From Prevotella sp. (GTDB lineage: Bacteria; Bacteroidota; Bacteroidia; Bacteroidales; Bacteroidaceae): DNA of 36,547 bases. Location: positions 1 to 36,547 of the forward strand of contig JAGAAJ010000026.1 of the NCBI GenBank assembly GCA_017615355.1, given 5' to 3'. A program made the translations under genes and the position numbers. The notes beneath the pieces are model-generated. The model did no database searches, was not told the DNA's origin, and saw only the letters and a list, made by a program, of their open reading frames with translations. Positions 7,713-16,367 of the stretch are shown here, in pieces. How positions within the stretch are numbered: position 1 is the first letter of the stretch; each line of letters opens with the position of its first letter.

Positions 7713-10058
7713 CTATTTCCTTACTTCCTGTACCGCTTTGTCGCCAGGCTTGAAGAGGAGGCCGGTACATTGATTGGCAGCTGCACGGTAGGTTTTCAGT
7801 TCCACCTTGTCCCATTGAATCTGGTCGGTGCGCTGAGCCAAGGGGGCATGAGGAATGATGCTGCCGTCGCGGACGAGGATGATGGCGGGAATACGGCCTG
7901 CCGTCAGCGTCTGATAGCCGCCGTCGTAGACCTTGCCATTTTGATAATCTATCCACTTACCCTGTGGCAGATAGACCATACGGCTGTTGCCACTCTCCAA
8001 GAGGGGAGCTACGAGCATCTGCGAGCCGAACATATACTCATCCTCTACGAGCCAGGCACCCGGATCGTCGGGGAACTCCACGAACAGGGCACGCACCATG
8101 GGCAGGCCGCGCTCCGAGCAGTCCTTGGCCTGGGCATAGACATAGGGCATGAGCTTGTATTTCATCTCGGCACACTCACGGAAGGCCTTGGTAAACGATT
8201 CTGAGATAAGCCAGGGTTCGGTGGGAGGTGCGCCGTGGGCACGGGTGTGGCTCGACAGGAAACCGAAGGGCAGCCAACGGCGGTAGATATCCTCGGGCGA
8301 AGCCGTGACAAAGCCGCCCATATCGTGGCTCCAGAAGGAGAAACCGCTGAGACCGAAGGAGAGACCGCCACGCAGGTCGCCCAGCATACCGATGTTGTTG
8401 GTGGCTGCATCGCCACCCCAATGCAGGGCATAACGCTGGGAACCGGCCCAGGCAGAGCGAGCCCAGATGATGCCCTCGCCAGGATACTGCCGCTCTACAG
8501 CCTCCCAGAGAGCCTTGTTGTAGCGCAACGGATAGAGGTTATGCTCGTAGAGACCGCCAAGGCCGCTGTGATAGAGTCCGTTGTAGGGAGCCGCCTCGCC
8601 GAAGTCGCACTTGATGGTCGAGACACCCTGTTTCAGCAGATTCGTAATCTTCGACTGATACCAGCTCACCGTCTCGGGATTGGAGAAATCGAGAATGGCA
8701 TCCTCGACGGGCATTCCACCTGCGGCGTTCCTGATATGCAGATTGTTTTCTACGATCTCATTGAAGAAACGGTTCTTTGGCGTGAAGTAGGGCAATTGCC
8801 ACAGGCAGGTGTGGAAACCGTCGTCGGCCAGTTGCTTCAACATGCCTACGGGGTCTTCGAAACGGTCTTTGGCAAACTCATAGTCGCATTGCCAGTCAAT
8901 GCCGAACCAGCCCGTGTCGAAGTGGATGACATCGCTGGGAATCTTGTGCTGGCGCAGCTTCTTGGCAATGTCGAGGCCTTCCTGCTGCGAGAAATAGGTG
9001 ATGCGGCTCATCCACGTGCCAAAGCTCCAGAGTGGCGGCATGGGACTCTTGCCTGTGACGTTGGTGTACTCATCGAGGATTTCCTTGGGAGAGCCAAAGA
9101 ACACGAAGAGGTCTATCTGTTCGTCGGCCATGAAGAGCCGCTGGGCACCGATGTAGGAAGCTCCGAAGTCGGCGGTGACGGGTGCCGAGGTGTGCATGAA
9201 GATGCCATAGCCGCGATTGGAGAAGTAGAAGGGCACGGGCTTGTACATGCCGTCGGTCTCAGGGCCTTGCGGGTCGGTGACGCTGAGGTGCACCTTCTGG
9301 CCTACCTTATTTAAAGATGTGAACGACTCGCCGCAGCCGTAGATGCGCTCACCTGGCGAGAGCAGGAACACGGGATTGACGCTGCGCGAGTTGTCGCTGC
9401 CGCGCTTGATGAACGAGAACGGCAGCAGCTTCACCTGCGTGGAGTCGTTGTCGATGAGGTGGCGTGTCTGGGTGAGTATGCGGCCCTTTGCATCCTTCAG
9501 CACCAAGCGGAAGGGGAATCGCTGAATCTCGATGCTGCCGTTTTCTGTCTTGTAGGTAATGGACTTGTCTGTTTGGATTGGTTTCACGTCTCCCCTCCGT
9601 TCTGAGGAACTGACTGAGGCCTTAAATGCATCGCAAAACATCGGGTCATCGGCATCCGTATTCTTCGGCACGATGGGCGTTGTCAGCAAACGGATGCGGG
9701 CAGCCTTGGGCGATATGAACTCGATGGAAATGCGCAGGTTGGGGTCGTTGTCGTAGGCCGCATCGGGGAAGTCGAGCATCTGCATCTTGACAGGCCAGTA
9801 GCCGTTGAGGTTGAATGCCTGACGGGGCGACAGACGGTAGCGTTTCCAGTTGACCAGTCCTTCACCCTTCGCCGCATCAAACGAGGCGAGCGAGTCGGCA
9901 AGGAAATAGGTGTTCGACAGGTCGTAGAAATCCGTCGACACGTCTTTCTGCATACATTGCAGGTACTGGATGCCAGCATTCGTCTGGAGCTGGGCATGGG
10001 AACGGGTGGCAAACATGCCGCAGCAGACGAGAATGAGGAGATAAAGTCTTTTATTCAT
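7713..10058 (-). CDS. secreted GH31 glycosidase, alpha-xylosidase/alpha-glucosidase type
   Basis: 781 residues, with a signal peptide at 1-22 ending SHAQ. An N-terminal beta domain is followed by a (beta/alpha)8 barrel with WSFGTWMSR near 344-352 and the substrate-site FDTGWFG near 380-386. The nucleophile Asp485 lies in IKCDFGE, close to the KTDFGE of YicI-type alpha-xylosidases. The acid/base Asp550 lies in HWGGD. The family releases alpha-linked xylose or glucose from the non-reducing end; the YicI-like motifs favour alpha-xyloside from xyloglucan. It is the second gene of an operon behind the GH28 gene (56-base gap from the GH28 end), next to a divergent GH43 gene. This fits plant cell-wall breakdown without a SusC/D pair. 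Substrate remains inferred. Confidence 0.93.
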   Translation of the reverse strand: MNKRLYLLILVCCGMFATRSHAQLQTNAGIQYLQCMQKDVSTDFYDLSNTYFLADSLASFDAAKGEGLVNWKRYRLSPRQAFNLNGYWPVKMQMLDFPDAAYDNDPNLRISIEFISPKAARIRLLTTPIVPKNTDADDPMFCDAFKASVSSSERRGDVKPIQTDKSITYKTENGSIEIQRFPFRLVLKDAKGRILTQTRHLIDNDSTQVKLLPFSFIKRGSDNSRSVNPVFLLSPGERIYGCGESFTSLNKVGQKVHLSVTDPQGPETDGMYKPVPFYFSNRGYGIFMHTSAPVTADFGASYIGAQRLFMADEQIDLFVFFGSPKEILDEYTNVTGKSPMPPLWSFGTWMSRITYFSQQEGLDIAKKLRQHKIPSDVIHFDTGWFGIDWQCDYEFAKDRFEDPVGMLKQLADDGFHTCLWQLPYFTPKNRFFNEIVENNLHIRNAAGGMPVEDAILDFSNPETVSWYQSKITNLLKQGVSTIKCDFGEAAPYNGLYHSGLGGLYEHNLYPLRYNKALWEAVERQYPGEGIIWARSAWAGSQRYALHWGGDAATNNIGMLGDLRGGLSFGLSGFSFWSHDMGGFVTASPEDIYRRWLPFGFLSSHTRAHGAPPTEPWLISESFTKAFRECAEMKYKLMPYVYAQAKDCSERGLPMVRALFVEFPDDPGAWLVEDEYMFGSQMLVAPLLESGNSRMVYLPQGKWIDYQNGKVYDGGYQTLTAGRIPAIILVRDGSIIPHAPLAQRTDQIQWDKVELKTYRAAANQCTGLLFKPGDKAVQEVRK

Positions 10059-10109
10059 GGTTTCTGTTTTTTTGTATTTGTCGATTCAAAGCTCCTGGTT
10101 TTTTATGGA

Positions 10110-11453
10110 TTAAAACACATCCTCTTGTACAAAGTCAGGACGGGCATCAGGCTGCTGTGTGGTAATGTTGATGTTGCTGAAGGTGACGTGGCGGGCATGA
10201 CGCACGAAGAAACCCTTGGCAGGCAGCACACCCCACATCGTAGCTTCCGGATAGTCCTTCTCCTTCTCGTCTGCAGGAGTAGCCACCTCACCGCTACCGC
10301 CTTGCTGATGGATGGTGATGCCCGAAAGCCAGATGTCCTCCACGGGATGACCGGGCAGGCCGGTGATGCTGCAGCCCGTCTGTCCTGCGCCGTTTACCGT
10401 GATATTGGAGAGGTGAAGGCCACGAATCGTCCCCACCTTCGTCACGGGAATATCCTTGGCGTAGCCCCTGGCGCGATTGCCCAGACGGATGAAGATAGGC
10501 GACTCGGTGCCCTCGGCCACGATGTTGCTCACGTGTACATTCTCCATCGTTCCGCCGTCAGTAATCTCCAATGAGATGACCGACGTGCCGCGTTTCGACG
10601 GGTCGCCGAAGAACTGGCTCGACTGGTCTTCCGACGGATGCACCACGCAGTTGGCGATGTTGATGTTGCGGAAGCCGCCATTCGTCTCTGTGCCCAGCTT
10701 GATGGCGTTGCAATGGCTGCTGACGATGCAATTCTGTATGACGATGTTCTCGCACAGGCGCGGTGAGGTCGATTTCAGGGTGATGCCGTCGTCGTCGCTG
10801 TCGGCAATGACGTCGGTCACCACCACGTCGTGACAGCCGTCGAGGTCGAGGGCGTCATTATTATAGTTGTTGCGGTTGAAGATTTTGATGCCGCTGATGC
10901 GCAGACGGTCACAGGCCAGGTAGTGCTGCATCCAGCAGCCGCTGTTGCGAAGGGTGACGTCGCTGACGGTAACATCCTCGCACTCAATGAAACGCAGCAG
11001 ATGCGGGCGGGTGATGCCCTCGTCATTCCACGAAAGCTTCTTAAAGGCCGAGCCTCGCCCGTCGATGGTGCCGAGGCCTGTAATGCTTACATTGCTGACA
11101 CGGTCGGCATAGATGAGCTGCACGGTCTCGCCCTGAGTACGAAGCGACACATAGGCAGGCTTCAGCGGCGTGTAGTCCTCCAATCGGGTGCTGCCATAGA
11201 GCGTGGCGCCCGTCTCCAGGTGCAGGTCGACGTGACTCTTCAGCACCAGTGTGCCCGTCTTGAACATGCCTGCAGGCACGACCACTCGACCGCCACCCTC
11301 CTTCGAGCATTGGTCGATGGCCGCTTGTATGGCCTGCGTGCTCAACATGGTGGTGTCGCTCTTCGCACCGAAGTCAACAATGTTATAGTTTCGCGCCATT
11401 GCCGCCATACTCAACAGCAGCAATGTCAGGATAAAACAATAATTCCTCTTCAT
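10110..11453 (-). CDS. secreted GH28 polygalacturonase-like pectin hydrolase
   Basis: 447 residues. A signal peptide ends near residue 20 (AAMA-RNYNIVDFGA). A right-handed parallel beta-helix follows, with the N-terminal GH28/pectate-lyase_3 start (NYNIVDFGAKSD) and an AIQAAIDQC helix. Catalytic Asp candidates are in NND at 198-200 and SDDDG at 219-223. The usual GHG motif is replaced by SHCNAIKLG near 246-254, so it belongs to a diverged subgroup and may act on rhamnogalacturonan or exo-wise on pectin rather than plain homogalacturonan. It is the first gene of the GH28-GH31 operon. A -7-like TAACTTCG on the minus strand (11459-11466) lies only 5 bases before the ATG. Confidence 0.9.
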   Translation of the reverse strand: MKRNYCFILTLLLLSMAAMARNYNIVDFGAKSDTTMLSTQAIQAAIDQCSKEGGGRVVVPAGMFKTGTLVLKSHVDLHLETGATLYGSTRLEDYTPLKPAYVSLRTQGETVQLIYADRVSNVSITGLGTIDGRGSAFKKLSWNDEGITRPHLLRFIECEDVTVSDVTLRNSGCWMQHYLACDRLRISGIKIFNRNNYNNDALDLDGCHDVVVTDVIADSDDDGITLKSTSPRLCENIVIQNCIVSSHCNAIKLGTETNGGFRNINIANCVVHPSEDQSSQFFGDPSKRGTSVISLEITDGGTMENVHVSNIVAEGTESPIFIRLGNRARGYAKDIPVTKVGTIRGLHLSNITVNGAGQTGCSITGLPGHPVEDIWLSGITIHQQGGSGEVATPADEKEKDYPEATMWGVLPAKGFFVRHARHVTFSNINITTQQPDARPDFVQEDVF

Positions 11454-11458
11454 GGCTG

Positions 11459-11516
11459 CGAAGTTACAGTTTTTTTCCGACTTGACGAAGAAAAACGGGA
11501 AAAATGATTATCTTTG
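11459..11516. promoter_or_regulatory. overlapping divergent promoters of GH28 (minus) and GH43 (plus)
   Basis: On the plus strand TATCTTTG (11509-11516) ends 4 bases before the GH43 ATG. On the minus strand TAACTTCG (11459-11466) ends 5 bases before the GH28 ATG. Transcription should begin at or within a few bases of both start codons, so both messages would be leaderless or nearly so. The -33 boxes are poor: TTCG on the minus strand at 11486-11489 and CTTG on the plus strand at 11481-11484. They overlap each other. Confidence 0.55.
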
Positions 11517-11520
11517 CAGC

Positions 11521-13080
11521 ATGAAAAAGATTTTCCTCCTGACCATCGCGGCACTCCTTGCCGTCATTTCGCTGCATGCACAGCGTCCTCAGCGCTCAGC
11601 GTGTCCGGCGGTTCTTCCGTCGGAGCAGCGCCTTCTCGACTGGGGCGACCAGCACAACGGCACGTACAAAAACCCCGTGCTCAATGCCGACTACAGCGAT
11701 CCCGACGTTATTCGCGTCGACAACAAATACTACATGGTGGCCTCTGACTTTCATTTCATGGGTATGCAGGTGCTCGAAAGCCATGATCTTGTGAACTGGC
11801 ACATCATCAGTCAGATTTACGACCGTTTCGACCTGCCCGGTTGGGACGAGAACGGCCACTACGGCGGCGGCTCATGGGCTCCGACCATCCGCTATCACGA
11901 CGGCCTCTACTACGTCTATTTCTGCACGCCCGACGAAGGTCTCTTCATGTCGACGGCTGCTGACCCTCACGGCCCGTGGAGCCCCTTGCATTGTCTCAAG
12001 GCTGTGGAGAAATGGGAAGACCCGTGTCCCTTCTGGGACGAAGACGGGCAGGCCTATCTCGGACGAAGCCAATGGGGGGCTGGCCCCATCATCGTGCATC
12101 GCATGACGCCCGACGGCAAGACGCTGCTCGACGACGGCGTCACCGTCTATACGGGTCCTGTGGCCGAGGGCACGAAATTCCTCAAGCGCAACGGCTATTA
12201 CTACCTTATCATTCCCGAGGGCGGCGTGGGCACAGGGTGGCAGACGGTGCTGCGCTCACGTAATGTCTACGGTCCCTACGAGCGTCGCGTCGTCTTGGAG
12301 CAAGGCTCTACCAGCATCAACGGCCCGCATCAGGGCGCCCTTGTCGACACGCCCGATGGCACGTGGTGGTTCTTCCATTTTCAGGAGGCGCATCCCAACG
12401 GTCGTGTCGTCCATCTGCAGCCTGCCCGCTGGGTTGACGACTGGCCCCTGATAGGTGTCGACATCGACGGCAACGGTATCGGCGAGCCTGTGGCCGTGTG
12501 GACATCTCCCTGCCCTGTCACCAGCGCCGATGAGTTATCCTCGTCGGGCCTTCCTCTCTCGTGGCAATGGAACCACAACCCCGTCGACTCTGCCTGGAGC
12601 CTTCTCCCCTCAGGCCTCTCTTTCCGCATCCTCCCTGCCGCCACGATGAAAGACAGTCGCAACATGCTGACGCAGAAGACCGTAGGCTATGAGAGCGAGG
12701 CCACCGTCCGCATGGATGTCTCGCAGATGAATGAGGGTGACCATGTCGGCCTGCTCTGCATGGGCAAGCAATTCATGGGCGTGGGCGTATGCCAGCAGAA
12801 CGGGCAGCGCTATTTCTATTTCGAGGACGACAACCAGCCGCAGCTGATAAGCACCATAGAGAGCAATGCCGTATATCTGCGTGTCACCATCGACAGCCGC
12901 AACAACCAGCACCTGTTCTCCGTGAGCCTCGACGGCAGCGAATTCCAACCCATCGGCCATCCCTTCGCCCTGCGCATGGGCTATTGGAAAGGCTCGCGCA
13001 TCGGCGTCTACAGCTATGCTACGAGTAAGAACCCAGGGCATGTCGTCTTCAGCGATTTCCGCTACGACGTCACACGCTGA
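11521..13080 (+). CDS. secreted GH43 beta-xylosidase/arabinofuranosidase with C-terminal beta-sandwich
   Basis: 519 residues from the ATG at 11521; the open frame reaches back to 11452, but the signal peptide (MKKIFLLTIAALLAV..., cleaved after SLHA) fixes the start here. The five-bladed beta-propeller shows the GH43 triad: Asp60 in YSDPD as base, Asp167 in WEDPCPFWDEDG, and Glu216 in VAEGTKF as acid. Residues about 330-519 form the concanavalin-like domain found in beta-xylosidase subfamilies. It would remove xylose or arabinose side chains, complementing the divergent GH28 and GH31 enzymes. The exact subfamily and substrate cannot be fixed by eye. Confidence 0.93.
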   Translation: MKKIFLLTIAALLAVISLHAQRPQRSACPAVLPSEQRLLDWGDQHNGTYKNPVLNADYSDPDVIRVDNKYYMVASDFHFMGMQVLESHDLVNWHIISQIYDRFDLPGWDENGHYGGGSWAPTIRYHDGLYYVYFCTPDEGLFMSTAADPHGPWSPLHCLKAVEKWEDPCPFWDEDGQAYLGRSQWGAGPIIVHRMTPDGKTLLDDGVTVYTGPVAEGTKFLKRNGYYYLIIPEGGVGTGWQTVLRSRNVYGPYERRVVLEQGSTSINGPHQGALVDTPDGTWWFFHFQEAHPNGRVVHLQPARWVDDWPLIGVDIDGNGIGEPVAVWTSPCPVTSADELSSSGLPLSWQWNHNPVDSAWSLLPSGLSFRILPAATMKDSRNMLTQKTVGYESEATVRMDVSQMNEGDHVGLLCMGKQFMGVGVCQQNGQRYFYFEDDNQPQLISTIESNAVYLRVTIDSRNNQHLFSVSLDGSEFQPIGHPFALRMGYWKGSRIGVYSYATSKNPGHVVFSDFRYDVTR

Positions 13081-13147
13081 CATCATCTTTAGGGAAAACT
13101 CCATCACGTTTTAGGGTTTTTCCTTTTTCCTGCCAAGGGGAAGCGTG

Positions 13148-13155
13148 TATCTTTG
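13148..13155 (+). promoter_or_regulatory. -7 box for the outer-membrane barrel gene
   Basis: TATCTTTG lies 28 bases before the ATG at 13184. The -33 region is only a T-rich stretch (13124-13128), so the promoter is a half match. Confidence 0.6.
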
Positions 13156-13183
13156 CATCGTAAACCAATAAAAACATACGACG

Positions 13184-13882
13184 ATGAAAAGAACAATGAT
13201 TATTTCCCTGCTGGCCTTGCTGACATTCTCCACAGCAATGGCACAATATCCGGCAAGACGCTACGGCCGTCCTGCTCCACAACCCCGTCATGCCTACAGA
13301 AGCGACTATGGCTATCGCAACAGCTATCGCCGCTCGCATACCGATACCTACTACGGTCTGCGCTTAGGCTTCAACGTCAGCAATGTGCGCACCGACGACC
13401 CCTACCTTGACGGCGGCTCGGCAAAGGCCGGCGTGAACCTCGGCTTCGTGGCTGGCTTCCAAGTGGCTCCGATGGCTCCCGTCTATGTGGAGACGGGCCT
13501 GCTCTATAGCGAGAAGGGTGGCAAGGGCAACTGCGGCGGTCGCTCCTTTACCTATGGTCTCAACTATCTTGAGGTGCCCTTCGTGTTGAAGGTGATGACA
13601 CCCCTCGACCCTGTCACCACCCTGCAGCCCTTCCTCGGAGTCTATGGCTCCGCAGGCGTGGGCGGCAAGATCAAGGACTTCAACCAGCGCCAGGCCTATA
13701 GCACCTTCGACGACGAGGGCTTTGAACGCTTCGATGCCGGTTTCCGCGTTGGCTGCGGCCTGCAATATGCCAACCTCTATGCCGAGATGGGCTACGACCT
13801 GGGACTTAGCAACATCAGCCAAGACTATTTCGACACAGCCCGCACCGGCTCCTTCTTTGTCAACGTCGGCGTGAACTTCTGA
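13184..13882 (+). CDS. outer-membrane beta-barrel protein (porin-like, OMP_b-brl type)
   Basis: 232 residues. A signal peptide at 1-20 ends TAMAQ. A Tyr/Arg-rich, low-complexity linker follows (residues 21-55, many YR, SY and RS pairs), then an 8-strand-type barrel from about 60 (GLRLGFNVSNV). It contains VYVETGLLYSEKGG near 103 and ends in alternating hydrophobics with a terminal Phe (FFVNVGVNF), the outer-membrane insertion signature. It is a monocistronic gene that converges on the kinase gene with a 12-base gap. Function beyond the fold is unknown. Confidence 0.88.
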   Translation: MKRTMIISLLALLTFSTAMAQYPARRYGRPAPQPRHAYRSDYGYRNSYRRSHTDTYYGLRLGFNVSNVRTDDPYLDGGSAKAGVNLGFVAGFQVAPMAPVYVETGLLYSEKGGKGNCGGRSFTYGLNYLEVPFVLKVMTPLDPVTTLQPFLGVYGSAGVGGKIKDFNQRQAYSTFDDEGFERFDAGFRVGCGLQYANLYAEMGYDLGLSNISQDYFDTARTGSFFVNVGVNF

Positions 13883-13894
13883 ATCAAGAAGGGG

Positions 13895-14641
13895 TTAAAG
13901 TTTCAGCTTGCGATGCTCGAAACGGGTGAGAAGGGCGAGGCAGCGACTGGCTGTTTCGTCGGCATCCCAGCCGCGCAGGAGGGCGTAGCGACGGACGAGA
14001 TCCTCGTAGAGGTCGCGACGATGGGTGAGGCGCACCATGTTCTTCAGGCACTCGCTGTCAGAGGGATAACCGTCGCAGAAGTGCGAGCGGTTGGTGTCAA
14101 TCATGGTGAAGCTGTAGGCTGTTCTCCCCTCCCGTGGGGAGAGGTCGGGGGTAGGCTTTACTAAGAAATTCGAGAGGTTGAGGTCGCCATGCAGAATGCC
14201 CTTGCTATGCATCAGCACGACCTGACGGGCAACGGCCTCAGCCAGGTCACGGGGATAGTCCTGCACCTCGCGCAATAAAAGAGATGTCTCGGTGCCAGGT
14301 GTCTCCAGGCTGACGAAATAGCCCGTAGTAAAGAGGCCATGATGGCGCTCCTCCATATAGGCCACGGGCTGCGGCGTATCGATGCCGCGCTTGAGGAACT
14401 CGCTGGCAAAGAGGAAGGCTCGCTCGGCCTTCGTCTTGCGGAAGAAAGTGTAGACCACCTGCTGCACGGCGTTGACACGCTTGAAGCGTTTCACCATCAG
14501 CGACAGGCCGTCGACGGTAAAGCGTACCACGCGATTGCGGCTGTCGTAGACCACCTCGCCTTCGCCCTCGTCCATCCTTTGGGGCAGGCGGGCAATGGTG
14601 TCCGTCAGGTGCTGATACTTCTCGTCTACTACAATCTTCAT
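13895..14641 (-). CDS. WaaP/Kdo-kinase-like small-molecule kinase, last gene of the LicD operon
   Basis: 248 residues from the ATG at 14641, preceded by an AGGA sequence; an in-frame TTG lies at 14650. The fold is protein-kinase-like: VKRFKR near 50-55 supplies the lysine, HGDLNLSNFL at 151-160 is the catalytic loop, and MIDTNR at 180-185 is the DFG equivalent. It resembles the lipopolysaccharide core heptose kinases. A low-complexity stretch PTPDLSPREGRTAYS (about 163-177) sits between the catalytic loop and the metal-binding Asp; homologues are shorter there. It is 12 bases after LicD1 in a five-gene operon. The substrate may be a lipid A/core or glycan sugar, or, since no LicA choline kinase is present, the amino alcohol itself; that last idea is speculative. 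Confidence 0.85.
   Translation of the reverse strand: MKIVVDEKYQHLTDTIARLPQRMDEGEGEVVYDSRNRVVRFTVDGLSLMVKRFKRVNAVQQVVYTFFRKTKAERAFLFASEFLKRGIDTPQPVAYMEERHHGLFTTGYFVSLETPGTETSLLLREVQDYPRDLAEAVARQVVLMHSKGILHGDLNLSNFLVKPTPDLSPREGRTAYSFTMIDTNRSHFCDGYPSDSECLKNMVRLTHRRDLYEDLVRRYALLRGWDADETASRCLALLTRFEHRKLKL
14114..14157. repeat. palindrome-bearing low-complexity insertion in the kinase gene
   Basis: An inverted repeat CTCCCC (14124-14129)/GGGGAG (14136-14141) is flanked by direct repeats GTAGGCT at 14114-14120 and 14151-14157. It encodes the PTPDLSPREG segment. Similar GC-rich sequences are dispersed in Bacteroidales genomes, from memory. Confidence 0.6.
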
Positions 14642-14653
14642 TCCTGTCAAGAA

Positions 14654-15550
14654 CTAATTTTTTCTCTTCAATCCAAAAAGTTTTCGCAGTTGCTTCCGAC
14701 GATAGAGGCGACGGGCCTGCGGCATGAGCTCGCGATAGCTGCGTGTGGTGTCGAAGAGTACGTCATCGTGGGCAGTACCCGTCTGGATGGGCGTCATATA
14801 GTTGTCGCCATAGACGGCGCGCAAAAAGCCGTCGTAGTCCTTCGGAGCAGGTACCTCGATATGCTCGAAGGGCAGCATTACCGTTTCGTCGAAGATGTGC
14901 TTGTCGAGGAGGAAGTCGTAGCCGCTGAAACTGATCTCGGCTACGTTTTTACTTTGCTCAAGATTGGTGGCACGCAGCACATCATCCACCTCGCTATAGA
15001 TGTTTTGCCAACCCTTGCGCCATACCTGCCAACGGCATTTCCACTTCCTGAAGACGAGTCCGATGCGACCAGAGAGGAGGATGGGTGTGTCGTAGGCATG
15101 AAGGAATCGCGTCACCTTCCTCACGCGACGCATCACATGCTGGCGCTGTTCCATATTCTCGGGCACGGCATCTAAAGGGAAGATGTCGATGAAGATGCCC
15201 TGATTGAAAGGCCGGTGTGAGTCGGAGGGACGTATGGCAGCCGTCTCGCTGTTGCGCAGCTGTGCATGACCGTGATAATAGCGCTTGTCGGTATAGGGCG
15301 ACTGCAGGAAGTAGGGATGCTTGAAAGCGTCGGACCCAATCTGCAGCAACCGGTCGTAGTCGTCGCGCAACATACACACGTCGATGTCGTTGTCCCAGGG
15401 AATGAAACCCTTATGGCGAACGGCGCCGAGCAACGTTCCGTCGGCCACCCACACACGCAGGTTGTGCTTCTTGCAGACGTCAAGCAGCTGCACCAGCAGG
15501 TCGGTCTCAACTGCCCACACCTCTTTCATGTCACAGGAGTTGCTTTGCAT
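14654..15550 (-). CDS. LicD-family phosphocholine/phosphoamino-alcohol transferase (LicD1)
   Basis: 298 residues from the ATG at 15550, which overlaps the end of the upstream licD2 by 20 bases. A second ATG at 15529 lies directly after the licD2 stop and is an alternative start. LicD core: DGTLLGAVRHKGFIPWDNDIDVCM at about 37-60, whose WDNDID carries the metal-binding acidic residues of this nucleotidyltransferase-fold family, and FIDIFPLDAVP near 125. The C-terminus is very basic. The family transfers phosphocholine or related groups from CDP precursors to surface sugars. With licD2 and a cytidylyltransferase in the same operon, the likely role is glycan or lipopolysaccharide decoration; choline versus ethanolamine is undetermined. 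Confidence 0.9.
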   Translation of the reverse strand: MQSNSCDMKEVWAVETDLLVQLLDVCKKHNLRVWVADGTLLGAVRHKGFIPWDNDIDVCMLRDDYDRLLQIGSDAFKHPYFLQSPYTDKRYYHGHAQLRNSETAAIRPSDSHRPFNQGIFIDIFPLDAVPENMEQRQHVMRRVRKVTRFLHAYDTPILLSGRIGLVFRKWKCRWQVWRKGWQNIYSEVDDVLRATNLEQSKNVAEISFSGYDFLLDKHIFDETVMLPFEHIEVPAPKDYDGFLRAVYGDNYMTPIQTGTAHDDVLFDTTRSYRELMPQARRLYRRKQLRKLFGLKRKN

Positions 15551-16355
15551 GATGATTGTCGTGATAAGCCTGGTTGAAGTCAACGTAATGGAAGCCGTGC
15601 TGCTTCTGGTCGTCGTGGGGAGGAATGGTCATATAGTCGCCATACATGTGACTGAGATAGGCATCGGCATGTTCCACGCCCATCACCTCATGTTCCTCAA
15701 ACACGACGGGCGAAGGCTGGCCCAATACCTGCTTGTCGATGACGCCCTTGAATCCGTCGTCGAAGACGCATACCTTTTCGCTTTTGCTGAAGGGATATTT
15801 GCGCAGCAGTCGGCGTGTCGCCCTTTGCAGACGCTGTTGGCCGATGACCTTGCGACATAGCAGCGGCAGCCAGCTGGAAGGGCCGTGGCCGTGACGGTAG
15901 GGGTCGCGGTAGGCCATGTAGACCAGTTTCTTCAGCACGTCGTAGCGCACCAGATGAATCCGTCGCAGCAGGGCATTCGAGGGCACGCCGTCGATAGGAA
16001 AGACGTCAATGTAGAGTCCGCCGAGATAGGGCAGGTGAGGGCGCTCGATGAGTGTGGTGCTGGCATCCTGCACCTTGCCGAAGGGCAACGGATAGGTGGA
16101 GTCGGTCTCGTAGCTCACAAACTCATAGGGCTCCTCCAGCCATTCGTTGGCGTAGGTGATAAAGGTCTCGTAGTCCTCACGCGGCATTGCGATGTCGAGG
16201 TCGTCGTCCCAGGGGATAAAGCCCTTGTGGCGGACAGCACCCAGCATCGTACCGTCGTAGATATAATAATGTAGGGAGTGCTCACGACATACCTTGTCGA
16301 CAGCCAGGAGGTTGCCGAGGATGCGTCGTTGCAACTGCCTTACATTATAGTTCAT
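15531..16355 (-). CDS. LicD-family phosphocholine/phosphoamino-alcohol transferase (LicD2)
   Basis: 274 residues. LicD core: YDGTMLGAVRHKGFIPWDDD at about 33-52 followed by LDIAM, then YIDVFPIDGVP near 115 and GDYMTIPPHDDQ near 235. It is only moderately similar to the neighbour LicD1, so the two probably modify different sugars or positions. The start codon sits in a heptamer array (16347-16367): the array contains another ATG 7 bases upstream, in a different frame, that stops after five codons. It follows the cytidylyltransferase after 12 bases. Translation could therefore respond to changes in repeat number. Confidence 0.9.
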   Translation of the reverse strand: MNYNVRQLQRRILGNLLAVDKVCREHSLHYYIYDGTMLGAVRHKGFIPWDDDLDIAMPREDYETFITYANEWLEEPYEFVSYETDSTYPLPFGKVQDASTTLIERPHLPYLGGLYIDVFPIDGVPSNALLRRIHLVRYDVLKKLVYMAYRDPYRHGHGPSSWLPLLCRKVIGQQRLQRATRRLLRKYPFSKSEKVCVFDDGFKGVIDKQVLGQPSPVVFEEHEVMGVEHADAYLSHMYGDYMTIPPHDDQKQHGFHYVDFNQAYHDNHHAKQLL

Positions 16356-16367
16356 AGTTCATAGTTA
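16347..16367. repeat. three heptamers ATAGTTC across the licD2 start codon
   Basis: ATAGTTC (16347-16353), ATAGTTC (16354-16360), ATAGTTA (16361-16367). On the coding strand the unit reads TGAACTA; the junctions between copies create ATG codons at 16360-16362 and 16353-16355, and only the latter is in frame with licD2. Confidence 0.9.

Noticed and set aside
8235..9314. Plus-strand ORF of 359 codons inside the GH31 gene
   Set aside because: The GH31 frame has signal peptide, nucleophile and acid/base motifs; the opposite frame has none.
14114..14157. Target-site duplication GTAGGCT around an inserted mini-element in the kinase
   Set aside because: Insert plus one repeat is 37 bases, not a multiple of three, yet the conserved frame continues on both sides. 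A simple insertion with duplication would have broken the gene, so the direct repeats are not proof of transposition.
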